From: Alloprevotella sp.
Lineage (GTDB): Bacteria > Bacteroidota > Bacteroidia > Bacteroidales > Bacteroidaceae
Reading direction: 5' to 3'
DNA: 64,000 nt
NCBI GenBank assembly: GCA_017478625.1
Contig: JAFVDF010000005.1
Coordinates: forward strand, 186,001-250,000
The notes under the pieces are model-generated. The model was not told where the DNA came from. It worked only from the letters and a program-made list of their open reading frames with translations, and did no database searches. Below, in pieces: positions 52,783-61,486 of the stretch (position 1 is the first letter of the stretch; every line of letters starts with the position of its first letter). The position numbers and the translations under genes were made by a program.

Positions 52783-54132
52783 TTAGTACCCGACATAATT
52801 ATGTGGTGTAATTCTCTTTAATTCATCCTTGACGCTCTCAGCCACATCCAGACTATCTACAAAGTCTGCGATGCGCTCAGGGGTAATTTTCTCGTTGGTT
52901 CGAGTAAGAGCCTTAAGCGTTTCATAAGGTTTTGGATAGCCTTCACGGCGCAATATCGTCTGCAGAGCCTCTGCCACTACAGCCCAGTTATCGTCCAAGT
53001 CAGCACTTATGGTTTTTTCATTCAACAACAACTTCCCCAGTCCTTTTAACGTACTCTTAAGAGCTATCAATATATGTGCTAGAGGCACACCGATATTACG
53101 AATGACGGTGGAATCTGTCAAGTCGCGTTGCAAACGGCTCACCGGTAGCTTTCGGCTAAGGAATTCTAGTACGGAAATGGCTAAAGACAAATTCCCTTCC
53201 GAATTTTCAAAATCAATGGGATTAACTTTGTGGGGCATTGCACTGGAACCCACTTCTCCTGGTTTTATGCGTTGCTGGAAATACCCCATTGAGATATATT
53301 GCCACATATCGCGATCAAGGTCTATCACGATAGTTGCCAACCGTTTCAATACATCGAACACTGCACTCAGATTATCATAATTAGAAATCTGAGTGGTCAA
53401 CTGCTCACGACAGATGTTTAGTTTTTCAGTGAGAAATCTGTTGGCAAAATCTTGCCAGTTTGCTTCCGGATATGCTACGCAGTGAGCATTAAAATTACCC
53501 GTTGCCCCACCAAATTTACCAGAGATATAGTCTGTGGCTACTAACAGATGTGCCAACTGTTGCTCCAAACGATAGCGAAAGACGTCTATTTCCTTTCCCA
53601 AACGCGTAGGGCTGGCAGGCTGGCCGTGTGTGCGCGCCAACATCGCCACATCTTTAGTTTCCTCTACTCTTTCTTGTAGCGACTGCAGTAGCAGGTCGAA
53701 AGTAGGAATTATAACCCCCTTCAATGCTCCTTTCAGCATCATCGGGAAAGCAGTATTATTGATGTCTTGGCTGGTCAAGCCGAAATGTACGAACTCCTTA
53801 TCGGCCTCAAAGCCACCCAACTCGTCCAGCTTCTCCTTTATATAATATTCTATCGCCTTTACATCATGGTTGGTAATGGCTTCTATCTCCTTGACGTGTG
53901 ATGCCCCTTTCAAATCAAAGCACTCATAAATCTGACGCAACTGCTTTTTCCGTTCAACAGACAACGGAGAAAGGCGAGTTAAGCCACTTTCTGAAAGAAA
54001 GATAAAATACTCGATCTCAACACATAATCGATATTTCATTAAAGCCCTTTCGGAGAAATATTCAGATAGTTGTTCTGTGGCTTTGACGTATCGCCCATCA
54101 ATTGGAGATACTGCGTTCAGGGAGTTGTCCAT
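52783..54132 (-). CDS. purB: Adenylosuccinate lyase
   Basis: Purine biosynthesis enzyme acting twice (SAICAR to AICAR, adenylosuccinate to AMP). 449 aa. The superfamily signature SSAMPHKVNPIDFENSEGN holds the catalytic serine loop, and RTHGQPASPTRLGKE holds the general acid/base His. It resembles the longer PurB of proteobacteria. It lies 39 bp upstream of the RluB-type gene, so it may be co-transcribed with it and asnS. Confidence 0.97.
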   Translation of the reverse strand: MDNSLNAVSPIDGRYVKATEQLSEYFSERALMKYRLCVEIEYFIFLSESGLTRLSPLSVERKKQLRQIYECFDLKGASHVKEIEAITNHDVKAIEYYIKEKLDELGGFEADKEFVHFGLTSQDINNTAFPMMLKGALKGVIIPTFDLLLQSLQERVEETKDVAMLARTHGQPASPTRLGKEIDVFRYRLEQQLAHLLVATDYISGKFGGATGNFNAHCVAYPEANWQDFANRFLTEKLNICREQLTTQISNYDNLSAVFDVLKRLATIVIDLDRDMWQYISMGYFQQRIKPGEVGSSAMPHKVNPIDFENSEGNLSLAISVLEFLSRKLPVSRLQRDLTDSTVIRNIGVPLAHILIALKSTLKGLGKLLLNEKTISADLDDNWAVVAEALQTILRREGYPKPYETLKALTRTNEKITPERIADFVDSLDVAESVKDELKRITPHNYVGY

Positions 54133-54270
54133 AACTGTCTCTTACTTAGTCTATCTGTAAGCGAATAGAAATTATAGATTTTTATTAAAGCGCAAAAGTA
54201 ACTTAATTTTGCTGAATAACGCAGAAAATTTGCATAATTGAATTCAATCATTCCTTAATATACTTCACAA

Positions 54271-54305
54271 AAAAGTCCTGCACAATCTCTATGCAGGACT
54301 TTTTT
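54271..54305 (-). terminator. Terminator of the endonuclease gene
   Basis: AAAAAGTCCTGCA (54271-54283) pairs perfectly with TGCAGGACTTTTT (54293-54305). The minus-strand T-run is inside the arm, as in a classical intrinsic terminator, 19 bp after the stop. Confidence 0.92.
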
Positions 54306-54323
54306 TCGCTGACAAGAAAATTC

Positions 54324-55910
54324 CTACGGAATGAGAACTTTCTTGCCATTAATAATGTAAATACCTTGCGACGGGTTTTGTACGCGTCGGCCATAGATAT
54401 CATAGATGATTTTCTCTTTAGCCTCTACCTGTGGAGTATCTACTCCCGTAATTGTCTCCGGTATAAAGTGATATAAATTCACAGGTGCCTGACTAGTTGT
54501 ATAACAACGGAACATATCCGTACCAGAAGCCTTATTTTGCTGTAGAGAATAGGACGAATTGGTTACATTCTTTATCGTTGTTCCTGTTGTTGTAACATCT
54601 ATTGTCCACAAAGCGGTCTTAGCGGATAGGTCTGTGGCCGTGTTCACAGCATTCTTTGCACTTGTGAGCGCCAAATAATATCCACCCGTCTCATCGTATA
54701 TGCCCCACTGATCAGTGGTAGCTTTAACCGTCCGATCTGCAGTACCTCTATCTACGCCGGGTGCACTGGCAGCGCTACTCACTTTTTTAAGAGTGAAACG
54801 CCTCGGCTGATCGGTCCCATTCACCTCAGTTTCTATTACATTATCCTTTATTGTAACGGCACAATTATACAGTCTCGTGCTACCAAAGTATCCTGCAGCA
54901 ACACTCTTCCCTTCTGCCACGATAAGATACATATCGCCATCAATGAGTTCTGACGCGGAGGTAACCTTTACATACTTATTTCCGTAGTCCTTATTATCTT
55001 CGCCACTTCCACCTTCGCTGGAACTGCCACCACCCTCGTCTATTCCACCAAGACCTGCACCATCATAACCTCCCGGATCTTTTAATGCTGCGGTAGAATC
55101 ATAATTATCTGGGTCAAAAACCATATCTGTGTGGGCGCCCCAGACTATTTGTTCCAAACCAGGGAAATCTACATACGGATTACGGTTTTTCTGAATAGAA
55201 TAAATGGCATTGTTGCGTTTTATCTCCTTTTCGCTGACGGGGTCGTTAATGGCCCATGTCAATAACATATTGAGTTGCCACTTTTCATACACTGGATAAG
55301 TAGAACCATCCAAAATATCACACGACCAGCTACTCAATTGATCCTCATAAGCCGTAGCCATATAAAAATAGATGCGGGCAAAGTCTCCCTTGTAGGTGTC
55401 ATTAGGTTCAAAAACAGTTCCCGTATAACCAGTCAGGTTACATTTTCCCCATTTAGACCATTCTCCACTCGAATACTTGTAGGTGCTTCCTACCTCACCA
55501 AAGGGATTATTTGACCGACAGCTGTTAACCCAGCCATCAGAAGGCACCAAGTGGTGTAAATCCGTGTACATCGGATAGCCTTCACTGAACCAGCTTTTCG
55601 GAAAAGAATGTTCTCGGTTGTATCCAGAGCCTTCTTTACTTGTTGTAACACCTTTCGACTGCCAGGAATAATTGGTAATACCGGAATACATATCATAGAT
55701 ATAGCCGTCATCACGCATATCAGTCGTCTTATAATCAGCCCAAAGTTGGTCGTAGGTGCGTTGCGTGTGCGAATAAATAATTTTACATAGCGCGGTCTTC
55801 AGCGCCTCACCACTCTTACCCTTTGCTGCGCTATAATAGCCCGAAGGAATTTGGGCATAAGCCAATGTGCCAATAAGAGCGATGCATAAAAAGGAGTAAA
55901 GTCTCTTCAT
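54324..55910 (-). CDS. Secreted endonuclease I family nuclease with C-terminal sorting-like tail
   Basis: 528 aa from ATG 55910 (MKRLYSFLCIALIGTLAYAQ signal peptide). The endonuclease I domain (beta-beta-alpha metal) is at about 20-260: NREHSFPKSWF (98-108) with the catalytic His, and TDLHHLVPSDGWVNSCRSNNPFG in outline around 115-138. A Gly/Ser-rich linker (GGIDEGGGSSSEGGSGE) and a ~190-residue beta-rich domain follow. The end reads YDIYGRRVQNPSQGIYIING, a pattern common at the C-terminus of Prevotella exported proteins and similar to type A tails recognised by type IX secretion. Expected role: extracellular DNA/RNA degradation for nutrients. Confidence 0.9.
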   Translation of the reverse strand: MKRLYSFLCIALIGTLAYAQIPSGYYSAAKGKSGEALKTALCKIIYSHTQRTYDQLWADYKTTDMRDDGYIYDMYSGITNYSWQSKGVTTSKEGSGYNREHSFPKSWFSEGYPMYTDLHHLVPSDGWVNSCRSNNPFGEVGSTYKYSSGEWSKWGKCNLTGYTGTVFEPNDTYKGDFARIYFYMATAYEDQLSSWSCDILDGSTYPVYEKWQLNMLLTWAINDPVSEKEIKRNNAIYSIQKNRNPYVDFPGLEQIVWGAHTDMVFDPDNYDSTAALKDPGGYDGAGLGGIDEGGGSSSEGGSGEDNKDYGNKYVKVTSASELIDGDMYLIVAEGKSVAAGYFGSTRLYNCAVTIKDNVIETEVNGTDQPRRFTLKKVSSAASAPGVDRGTADRTVKATTDQWGIYDETGGYYLALTSAKNAVNTATDLSAKTALWTIDVTTTGTTIKNVTNSSYSLQQNKASGTDMFRCYTTSQAPVNLYHFIPETITGVDTPQVEAKEKIIYDIYGRRVQNPSQGIYIINGKKVLIP

Positions 55911-56057
55911 ATATATATAGATTATAGGTTTTATTCTCGGAACATTTTTTGCTTGAGATGACAATCTTATATGCCAGTTTTAAGTGCATATTCGTTGCGA
56001 AAATAGGTATTTTAGTTCTTTCGACCCAATAAAATTCCATAATTAAATCATAAGATT

Positions 56058-56065
56058 TATCTTCG
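56058..56065 (+). promoter_or_regulatory. Possible -7 box of fabD
   Basis: TATCTTCG (one mismatch) lies 43 bases before the fabD ATG. No strong -33 box at the right distance. Confidence 0.35.
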
Positions 56066-56108
56066 CGCCGATTTTAGATTTGATTTTTTACATAATCTGA
56101 CAAAAAAT

Positions 56109-57011
56109 ATGAAAGCATTTGTATTTCCAGGCCAAGGAGCTCAATTTGTAGGAATGGGTAAAGATCTTTACGAAAATTTTCCCATTGCCAAACAACTCTT
56201 TGAAAAAGCCAATGACATCCTTGGATTTCGCATTACAGATATAATGTTCGACGGAACGGATGATGAACTGAAGCAGACCCGAGTAACTCAGCCGGCCGTT
56301 TTCCTGCACAGCGTCATCAAATACCTCTGCGCTGAAAGTGAGACTGCCCCAGATATGGCGGCAGGCCATTCGTTGGGAGAATTGTCAGCCTTGACGGCGG
56401 CTGGAGCCTTATCCTTTGAAGACGGGCTTCGCCTTGTAGCCACGCGCGCCACTGCCATGCAGGCTGCTTGCAACCAGAACGCAGGCACAATGGCGGCAAT
56501 TATTGCCTTGCCCGACGAAGTTATAGAGAGCACCTGTAAGGAGGTAAGTACAGAAGATTGTCTTGTCATACCAGCCAATTATAACTGCCCTGGGCAACTC
56601 GTCATCTCGGGCCATATAGAAGCAGTCAATAAAGCCTGCGCAAGCCTTAAAGAAGCGGGGGCAAAACGCGCATTGGTCCTCCCTGTAAGCGGAGCGTTCC
56701 ACAGCCCTTTGATGCTACCGGCACAAGACGAGTTGGAAAAGGCCATTGCTACCACTACATTCCATCAGCCCTCTTGTCCCGTCTATCAGAATTATGACGG
56801 CAAAGCGCACACTGAGGCGGAAGAAATCAAGGCCAATCTGATTCAGCAGCTCACTCATAGCGTACTTTGGACACAAGAGGTTACCAATATGCTGGAGGCT
56901 GGCGCAGACACATTCCTTGAGTGTGGTCCTGGAAAAGCACTGCAGGGGATGATTGCTAAGATTGCCAAGTCGGCAGACAAGACAGTCGAGATCGGAACTT
57001 TTGGAGAGTAA
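56109..57011 (+). CDS. fabD: Malonyl-CoA:ACP transacylase
   Basis: Loads malonyl groups onto acyl carrier protein for fatty-acid synthesis. 300 aa. The oxyanion loop is FPGQGAQFVGMG (6-17); the nucleophile is S88 in AAGHSLGELSAL; the catalytic His is H198 in PVSGAFHSPLM. No other fab genes are adjacent. Its stop overlaps the amylase start (TAATG), so the two are translationally coupled despite unrelated roles. Confidence 0.97.
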   Translation: MKAFVFPGQGAQFVGMGKDLYENFPIAKQLFEKANDILGFRITDIMFDGTDDELKQTRVTQPAVFLHSVIKYLCAESETAPDMAAGHSLGELSALTAAGALSFEDGLRLVATRATAMQAACNQNAGTMAAIIALPDEVIESTCKEVSTEDCLVIPANYNCPGQLVISGHIEAVNKACASLKEAGAKRALVLPVSGAFHSPLMLPAQDELEKAIATTTFHQPSCPVYQNYDGKAHTEAEEIKANLIQQLTHSVLWTQEVTNMLEAGADTFLECGPGKALQGMIAKIAKSADKTVEIGTFGE

Positions 57012-58693
57012 TGGCCCAGAAACCTATTGCTATCTATCAAGTATTACCACGGCTTTACGGGAACACCCAAGAAAATTGTGTTCCCAATGGTAGTATTGAG
57101 GAAAATGGGTGTGGAAAGCTGGCTGACTTTACCCTGCCACGACTTCGAGCCATCAAGAAGATGGGTTATACCCATATCTGGTACACGGGTGTCATAGAAC
57201 ATGCCACCCAGACGGACTATTCATCATTCGGAATACGGCAGAATCATCCGCAGGTAGTAAAAGGAATGGCTGGTTCTCCCTATGCCATCAAAGATTACTA
57301 CGACATAGATCCCGATTTGGCTATTAGTGTGCCAGACCGCATGGTTGAATTCGACGCGTTGATTAAGCGCACTCACCAGGCCAATCTGAGCGTTATCATA
57401 GACTTTGTTCCCAATCACGTGGCGCGCGAATATTTTTCCGATTCCAAGCCTGCGGACATTCGGGACCTCGGATATGATGACCAGACTGACCATGCTTTTG
57501 ACCCACAAAATAATTTCTACTACATACCCAACCAAGCTTTTGACACCAGCCTGCTTCCACGTTGCCTGCAGACTGACACTCCCGATTACAAAGAGTTTCC
57601 AGCCAAGGCCTCTGGTAATGACGTTTTCTCTGAACGGCCTTCTGCATACGATTGGTACGAGACGGTAAAGCTGAACTATGGAGTAGATTATTTAGCTAAT
57701 GGAGAAGCCCATTTTGACCCTATTCCTGACACATGGCGGAAAATGTTGGACATACTCCTGTTTTGGGCCTCCAAAGACATAGATGGCTTCCGCTGTGATA
57801 TGGCCGAGATGGTGCCGGCTGATTTCTGGCACTACGCCATAGAACGCGTTAAGGAGCAGTTTCCCGACATTGTGTTTATTGCTGAAATCTATAATCCTGA
57901 CAATTACCGTCATTATTTGTCGTTTGGAGGATTCGATTATCTTTACGACAAAGTCGGACTTTACGACACTCTCCGCGGAATTACCCAGGGATTTGTGGCC
58001 GCTACAGCCCTATCGCAATGTTGGCAGAATTTGGGCGACATTCGGACGCAAATGCTCCACTTCACCGAAAATCACGACGAACAGCGCTATGCGTCAGTAC
58101 ATATAGCAGATAGCCCCACGAAAGCCTTGCCGGCCTTTGTAGTATGTGCTCTTTTCGACACAGCTCCTGTGATGGTTTACGCAGGACAGGAATTGGGAGA
58201 AAAAGGTGCCGATGCTGAAGGATTCAGTGGCCCGGATGGACGCACTACCATATTCGACTACTGGAGTGTCCCCACTTTGCGTCGAAACATACTAGGAACA
58301 TTGACCGAGGAAGAACTGCAGTTGCAGGCGCTATATAGCAAAATCATTCGCTTAAAAGGAAATTCGGTGGCTCTCCGAGAGGGAGAGATGTACGATCTTA
58401 TGTACTTCAACCATTCTGGGCAAAACGGATTTGACTCCAGCCATCACTACCTCTTTTTACGCGCCACTGAAGAAGAATGTGTACTGGTCTGCACAAACTT
58501 CTCCGACCAACCGGCTGACATCCTTGTGCAGATTCCGACCCACGCCTTTGACTTCTTCCATATAGACAGGCCGTGGAACTCCTGCTACGACCTACTGAAC
58601 AACAAGCGCATCAAACAGCAACTCAAGCCCAGCCATCCAGTCCACGTTACAATGCCTCCCTACGGGTTCAGCCTGCTACGTTTCCGCAAGTAG
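57011..58693 (+). CDS. GH13 alpha-amylase family protein (cytosolic)
   Basis: 560-aa alpha-glucan-active enzyme without signal peptide, so probably intracellular: glycogen or maltodextrin breakdown. All four GH13 regions are visible: DFVPNH (131-136), GFRCDMAE with nucleophile D263, FIAEIYNP with acid/base E292, and FTENHDEQR with D356. A C-terminal beta domain follows the barrel. An unusual feature is the long N-terminal loop with PNGSIEENGCGKLADF before the first barrel helix. Overlaps fabD by one base. Confidence 0.93.
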   Translation: MAQKPIAIYQVLPRLYGNTQENCVPNGSIEENGCGKLADFTLPRLRAIKKMGYTHIWYTGVIEHATQTDYSSFGIRQNHPQVVKGMAGSPYAIKDYYDIDPDLAISVPDRMVEFDALIKRTHQANLSVIIDFVPNHVAREYFSDSKPADIRDLGYDDQTDHAFDPQNNFYYIPNQAFDTSLLPRCLQTDTPDYKEFPAKASGNDVFSERPSAYDWYETVKLNYGVDYLANGEAHFDPIPDTWRKMLDILLFWASKDIDGFRCDMAEMVPADFWHYAIERVKEQFPDIVFIAEIYNPDNYRHYLSFGGFDYLYDKVGLYDTLRGITQGFVAATALSQCWQNLGDIRTQMLHFTENHDEQRYASVHIADSPTKALPAFVVCALFDTAPVMVYAGQELGEKGADAEGFSGPDGRTTIFDYWSVPTLRRNILGTLTEEELQLQALYSKIIRLKGNSVALREGEMYDLMYFNHSGQNGFDSSHHYLFLRATEEECVLVCTNFSDQPADILVQIPTHAFDFFHIDRPWNSCYDLLNNKRIKQQLKPSHPVHVTMPPYGFSLLRFRK

Positions 58694-58732
58694 GTTCTTG
58701 GTCTATAAAAATCGGCCAATTTTTCAATTTGA

Positions 58733-58764
58733 TTTGGCTAATCGGCACACTTTATATATTTTTG
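58733..58764 (+). promoter_or_regulatory. Promoter of tRNA-Ser
   Basis: TTTG (58733-58736), 20-base spacer, TATTTTTG (58757-58764): perfect match to both boxes. Confidence 0.8.
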
Positions 58765-58814
58765 CATCGGCTTTTGGGACTTATCCCTTGGATGAAGCCA
58801 AAAGTCTACATATT

Positions 58815-58902
58815 GGAAAGTTGCCGGAGTGATCGATCGGGGCGGACTCGAAATCCGCTGTACTCATTTTGGGTACCGGGGGTTTGAATCCCTCACTTTC
58901 CG
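58815..58902 (+). tRNA. tRNA-Ser (CGA)
   Basis: 88-nt class II tRNA: acceptor GGAAAGT/ACTTTCC, anticodon loop CTCGAAA (anticodon CGA, reads UCG), a long variable arm (TGTACTCATTTTGGGTACC) typical of Ser, T stem GGGGG/CCCTC with loop TTTGAAT, discriminator G. CCA is not encoded. Confidence 0.96.
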
Positions 58903-58911
58903 CTTTCAACC

Positions 58912-58957
58912 TCAAATGGGGATTATCAGCAATTTGATAATCCCCATTTGAAGTTTT
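58912..58957 (+). terminator. Long perfect terminator hairpin after tRNA-Ser
   Basis: 58912-58928 pairs without mismatch with 58935-58951 (17 bp, core CAAATGGGGATTATCA) over a 6-nt loop, followed by AGTTTT. Confidence 0.9.
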
Positions 58958-59028
58958 ATACCTATACGCTCCAAGAGCCAACACCTTTATTATACAACAG
59001 GATTAGACTCTTTTGTGAAAAGTTTGTG

Positions 59029-59036
59029 TATTTTTG
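59029..59036 (+). promoter_or_regulatory. -7 box of aspS
   Basis: TATTTTTG matches TAnnTTTG perfectly, 36 bases before the ATG. The nearest TTTG upstream is only 13 bases away, so the -33 element is uncertain. Confidence 0.45.
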
Positions 59037-59072
59037 CAAGTCAGAAGAACAATCTAATCAAACTTTCTCTAT

Positions 59073-60842
59073 ATGTATAGAACAAACAACTGCGGCGAAC
59101 TGCGCCTTACCAATATAGGGCAGCGTGTTACCTTGGCTGGATGGGTACAGCGCATACGCAAAATGGGAGCCATGACCTTTGTAGATTTACGCGACCGTTA
59201 TGGCGTAACGCAATTGGTCTTTGACACGGAAACATCCGATGAACTCTTTGAAGCAGCCAACAAACTTGGCCGTGAATTTGTCGTGCAAGCCACGGGAGAA
59301 GTCCGTGAACGCTTTTCTAAGAACAATAAAATCCCTACGGGCGATATTGAGATTCTCTGTTCAGAACTTCGTGTGCTCAACAAAGCCCTTACTCCACCTT
59401 TCACCATAGAAGATAACACGGACGGTGGCGATGATCTTCGCATGAAGTACCGTTATTTGGACTTGCGCCGTGGTTGCGTTCGCAGCAATCTGGAACTTCG
59501 CCACAAGATGTGCCTTGAAGTGCGCAAATATCTTGACGCTCAGGGATTCCTCGAAGTAGAAACGCCGGCACTCATCGGCAGTACGCCTGAGGGAGCCCGA
59601 GATTTCATCGTGCCTTCGCGTATGAATCCCGGCCAGTTCTATGCCCTTCCACAAAGCCCACAGACGCTCAAGCAATTACTCATGGTAGCCGGAATGGACC
59701 GATATTTCCAGATCGTAAAATGTTTTCGTGATGAAGACCTGCGAGCCGACCGCCAGCCTGAATTTACGCAGATAGACTGCGAAATGAGCTTTGTAGAACA
59801 AGATGATATACTGCAGACCTTTGAGGGAATGGCCAAATACCTGTTCAAAGAGGTCCGGGGCGTTGATTTAGGCGAGGCGCCATTCCTACGCCTGCCCTGG
59901 AGCGAGGCTATGCGCCGTTTCGGTTCAGACAAGCCCGATATGCGCTTCGGCATGGAGTTTGTAGAACTTGACGACATACTCAAGGGAACCGGCACGTTTG
60001 GAGTATTCAACGAGGCAACCTATATTGGCGGAATTTGTGCCGAGGGTTGTGCCGTCTACTCGCGCAAACAGATTGACGAACTTACCAATTTTGTCAAGAG
60101 TCCACAGATTGGTGCCAAGGGGCTTGTCTATGCTCGCGTTGCAGAGGACGGTTCAATAAAATCGAGCGTGGATAAATTCTATGAGCCCAATGTGCTGAAT
60201 CGTCTGAAAGAGAAAATGAATGCTCAGCCGGGCGACTTGATTCTTATCTTAAGCGGAGAAGATGCCATGCGTACGCGGAAACAACTTTGCGAACTCCGAT
60301 TACTCATGGGAAGCCGTCTCGGATTGCGTGACAAGAACAAGTTTGCACTTCTCTGGGTTGTTGATTTTCCAATGTTCGAGTGGAGCGACGAAGAACAACG
60401 TCTTATGGCGATGCACCATCCCTTTACCGCGCCGAAGCCTGCAGATGTCAGTCTGCTCGACACGCACCCCGAACTCGTTTGTGCCGACGCTTACGATATG
60501 GTATGCAATGGCGTAGAAGTAGGTGGTGGCAGTATCCGTATCCACGATGCAGAATTGCAACAGAAGATATTTGAAATTCTTGGTTTCACCCCAGAGGAAG
60601 CCGACAAGCGCTTTGGATTCCTTATGAATGCGTTCAAGTTTGGTGCTCCGCCTCACGGAGGACTTGCTTACGGGCTCGACCGCTGGGTTAGTCTCTTTGC
60701 AGGCCTAGACTCCATACGCGACTGCATTGCTTTCCCAAAGAATAACTCTGGTCGCGATGTCATGTTAGACGCTCCCTCCTTTGTAGATCAAAAGCAATTA
60801 GACGAACTTTCCATCGCCCTTAATCTGCCCGCTGAGGCATAG
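59073..60842 (+). CDS. aspS: Aspartyl-tRNA synthetase
   Basis: Class II synthetase, 589 aa, bacterial type with the inserted GAD domain (about 285-415). An N-terminal OB-fold anticodon domain begins [24 protein letters not shown] in outline. Motif 2 is [18 protein letters not shown] and motif 3 [21 protein letters not shown]. asnS is also present, so this enzyme is probably discriminating for tRNA-Asp. Monocistronic. Confidence 0.98.
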   Translation: MYRTNNCGELRLTNIGQRVTLAGWVQRIRKMGAMTFVDLRDRYGVTQLVFDTETSDELFEAANKLGREFVVQATGEVRERFSKNNKIPTGDIEILCSELRVLNKALTPPFTIEDNTDGGDDLRMKYRYLDLRRGCVRSNLELRHKMCLEVRKYLDAQGFLEVETPALIGSTPEGARDFIVPSRMNPGQFYALPQSPQTLKQLLMVAGMDRYFQIVKCFRDEDLRADRQPEFTQIDCEMSFVEQDDILQTFEGMAKYLFKEVRGVDLGEAPFLRLPWSEAMRRFGSDKPDMRFGMEFVELDDILKGTGTFGVFNEATYIGGICAEGCAVYSRKQIDELTNFVKSPQIGAKGLVYARVAEDGSIKSSVDKFYEPNVLNRLKEKMNAQPGDLILILSGEDAMRTRKQLCELRLLMGSRLGLRDKNKFALLWVVDFPMFEWSDEEQRLMAMHHPFTAPKPADVSLLDTHPELVCADAYDMVCNGVEVGGGSIRIHDAELQQKIFEILGFTPEEADKRFGFLMNAFKFGAPPHGGLAYGLDRWVSLFAGLDSIRDCIAFPKNNSGRDVMLDAPSFVDQKQLDELSIALNLPAEA

Positions 60843-60862
60843 GCGTTTCTTACACACTTCAT

Positions 60863-60902
60863 AAGAGGTCTCGTTTTTAACACATACGAGATCTCTTTTT
60901 TT
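60863..60902 (+). terminator. Terminator of aspS
   Basis: AAGAGGTCTCGT (60863-60874) pairs with ACGAGATCTCTT (60885-60896; one G-U), followed by TTTTTT. Confidence 0.9.
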
Positions 60903-61047
60903 ATAGTATTCGGTCAGAATGCCGTGCCGTATAGGCAGACCCACTAATTAATGAAAGAACATTTCACAAACGACCTTAGGGTAAATTACACGGTTGTATT
61001 TAATAACACAATATTCCATCTTACAGACCGCATAATCTAAAAGTCCG

Positions 61048-61104
61048 TTTCACAGCGTGAAATTTGAATTTCACAGTGTGAAACGCACATTTCACACTGT
61101 GAAC
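61048..61104. repeat. Dispersed palindromic repeat, locus 4 (three units)
   Basis: Units at 61048-61062 (TTTCACAGCGTGAAA), 61069-61083 (TTTCACAGTGTGAAA) and 61090-61104 (TTTCACACTGTGAAC), pitch 21 bp, spacers TTTGAA and CGCACA. Nearly identical over 57 bp to locus 3 at 37567. Confidence 0.93.
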
Positions 61105-61195
61105 TCCACTATATCATAACGAAATGTACAACTAAATCTATGGAATCGGCAGTTTCTATAAAGCCCCACTCTACTTAGCCTATACTTCACATCGG

Positions 61196-61486
61196 CTATA
61201 TAAGCCGAAGGTCTGACACCACAATATCGCCAACGGATGCATTCAGTCGCCGAACAATATCCTGACGTTGCATCAGGATACTTGTCCGTAAAGCGGGTGA
61301 CGACAGACGCACGTGCAAGACTCCCCCATTGATATATATACTGGTTGTCTTACGCGCCACGTCGCTCCCCACGATACTCTCCCATTGCAGAATAAGCCTG
61401 TGCTCTGCCAATGGGCTGTCCAGTGAGTAGGTCTGCAGGAAGCGTCCTAACACATCGTTCAAACTTTCCGGTTTTTGCCTTTTCAT
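61196..61486 (-). CDS. DUF721 (DciA-like) protein
   Basis: 96-aa DUF721 protein. The core LAEHRLILQWESIVGSDVARKTTSIYINGGVLHVRLSSPALR (outlined) is the family's KH-like fold. In many bacteria lacking DnaC, the DUF721 protein DciA helps load DnaB. The start overlaps the recF stop by 4 bp (ATGA), so it is translated with recF; pairing of recF and DUF721 is common. A loader role for the DnaB at 10230 is inference. Confidence 0.88.
   Translation of the reverse strand: MKRQKPESLNDVLGRFLQTYSLDSPLAEHRLILQWESIVGSDVARKTTSIYINGGVLHVRLSSPALRTSILMQRQDIVRRLNASVGDIVVSDLRLI

Larger units (their letters stand above)
60843..61195. other. 353-bp convergent intergenic region
   Basis: Holds the aspS terminator (60863-60902) and a three-unit palindromic repeat (61048-61104). 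No ORF of interest. Confidence 0.7.

Noticed and set aside
4319..61104. CRP/FNR-type operator reading of the TCACA/TGTGA repeats
   Set aside because: The half-sites are inverted relative to the CRP consensus TGTGA-N6-TCACA; within a unit the gap is one base and between units ten, and the positions relative to genes do not suit promoters.
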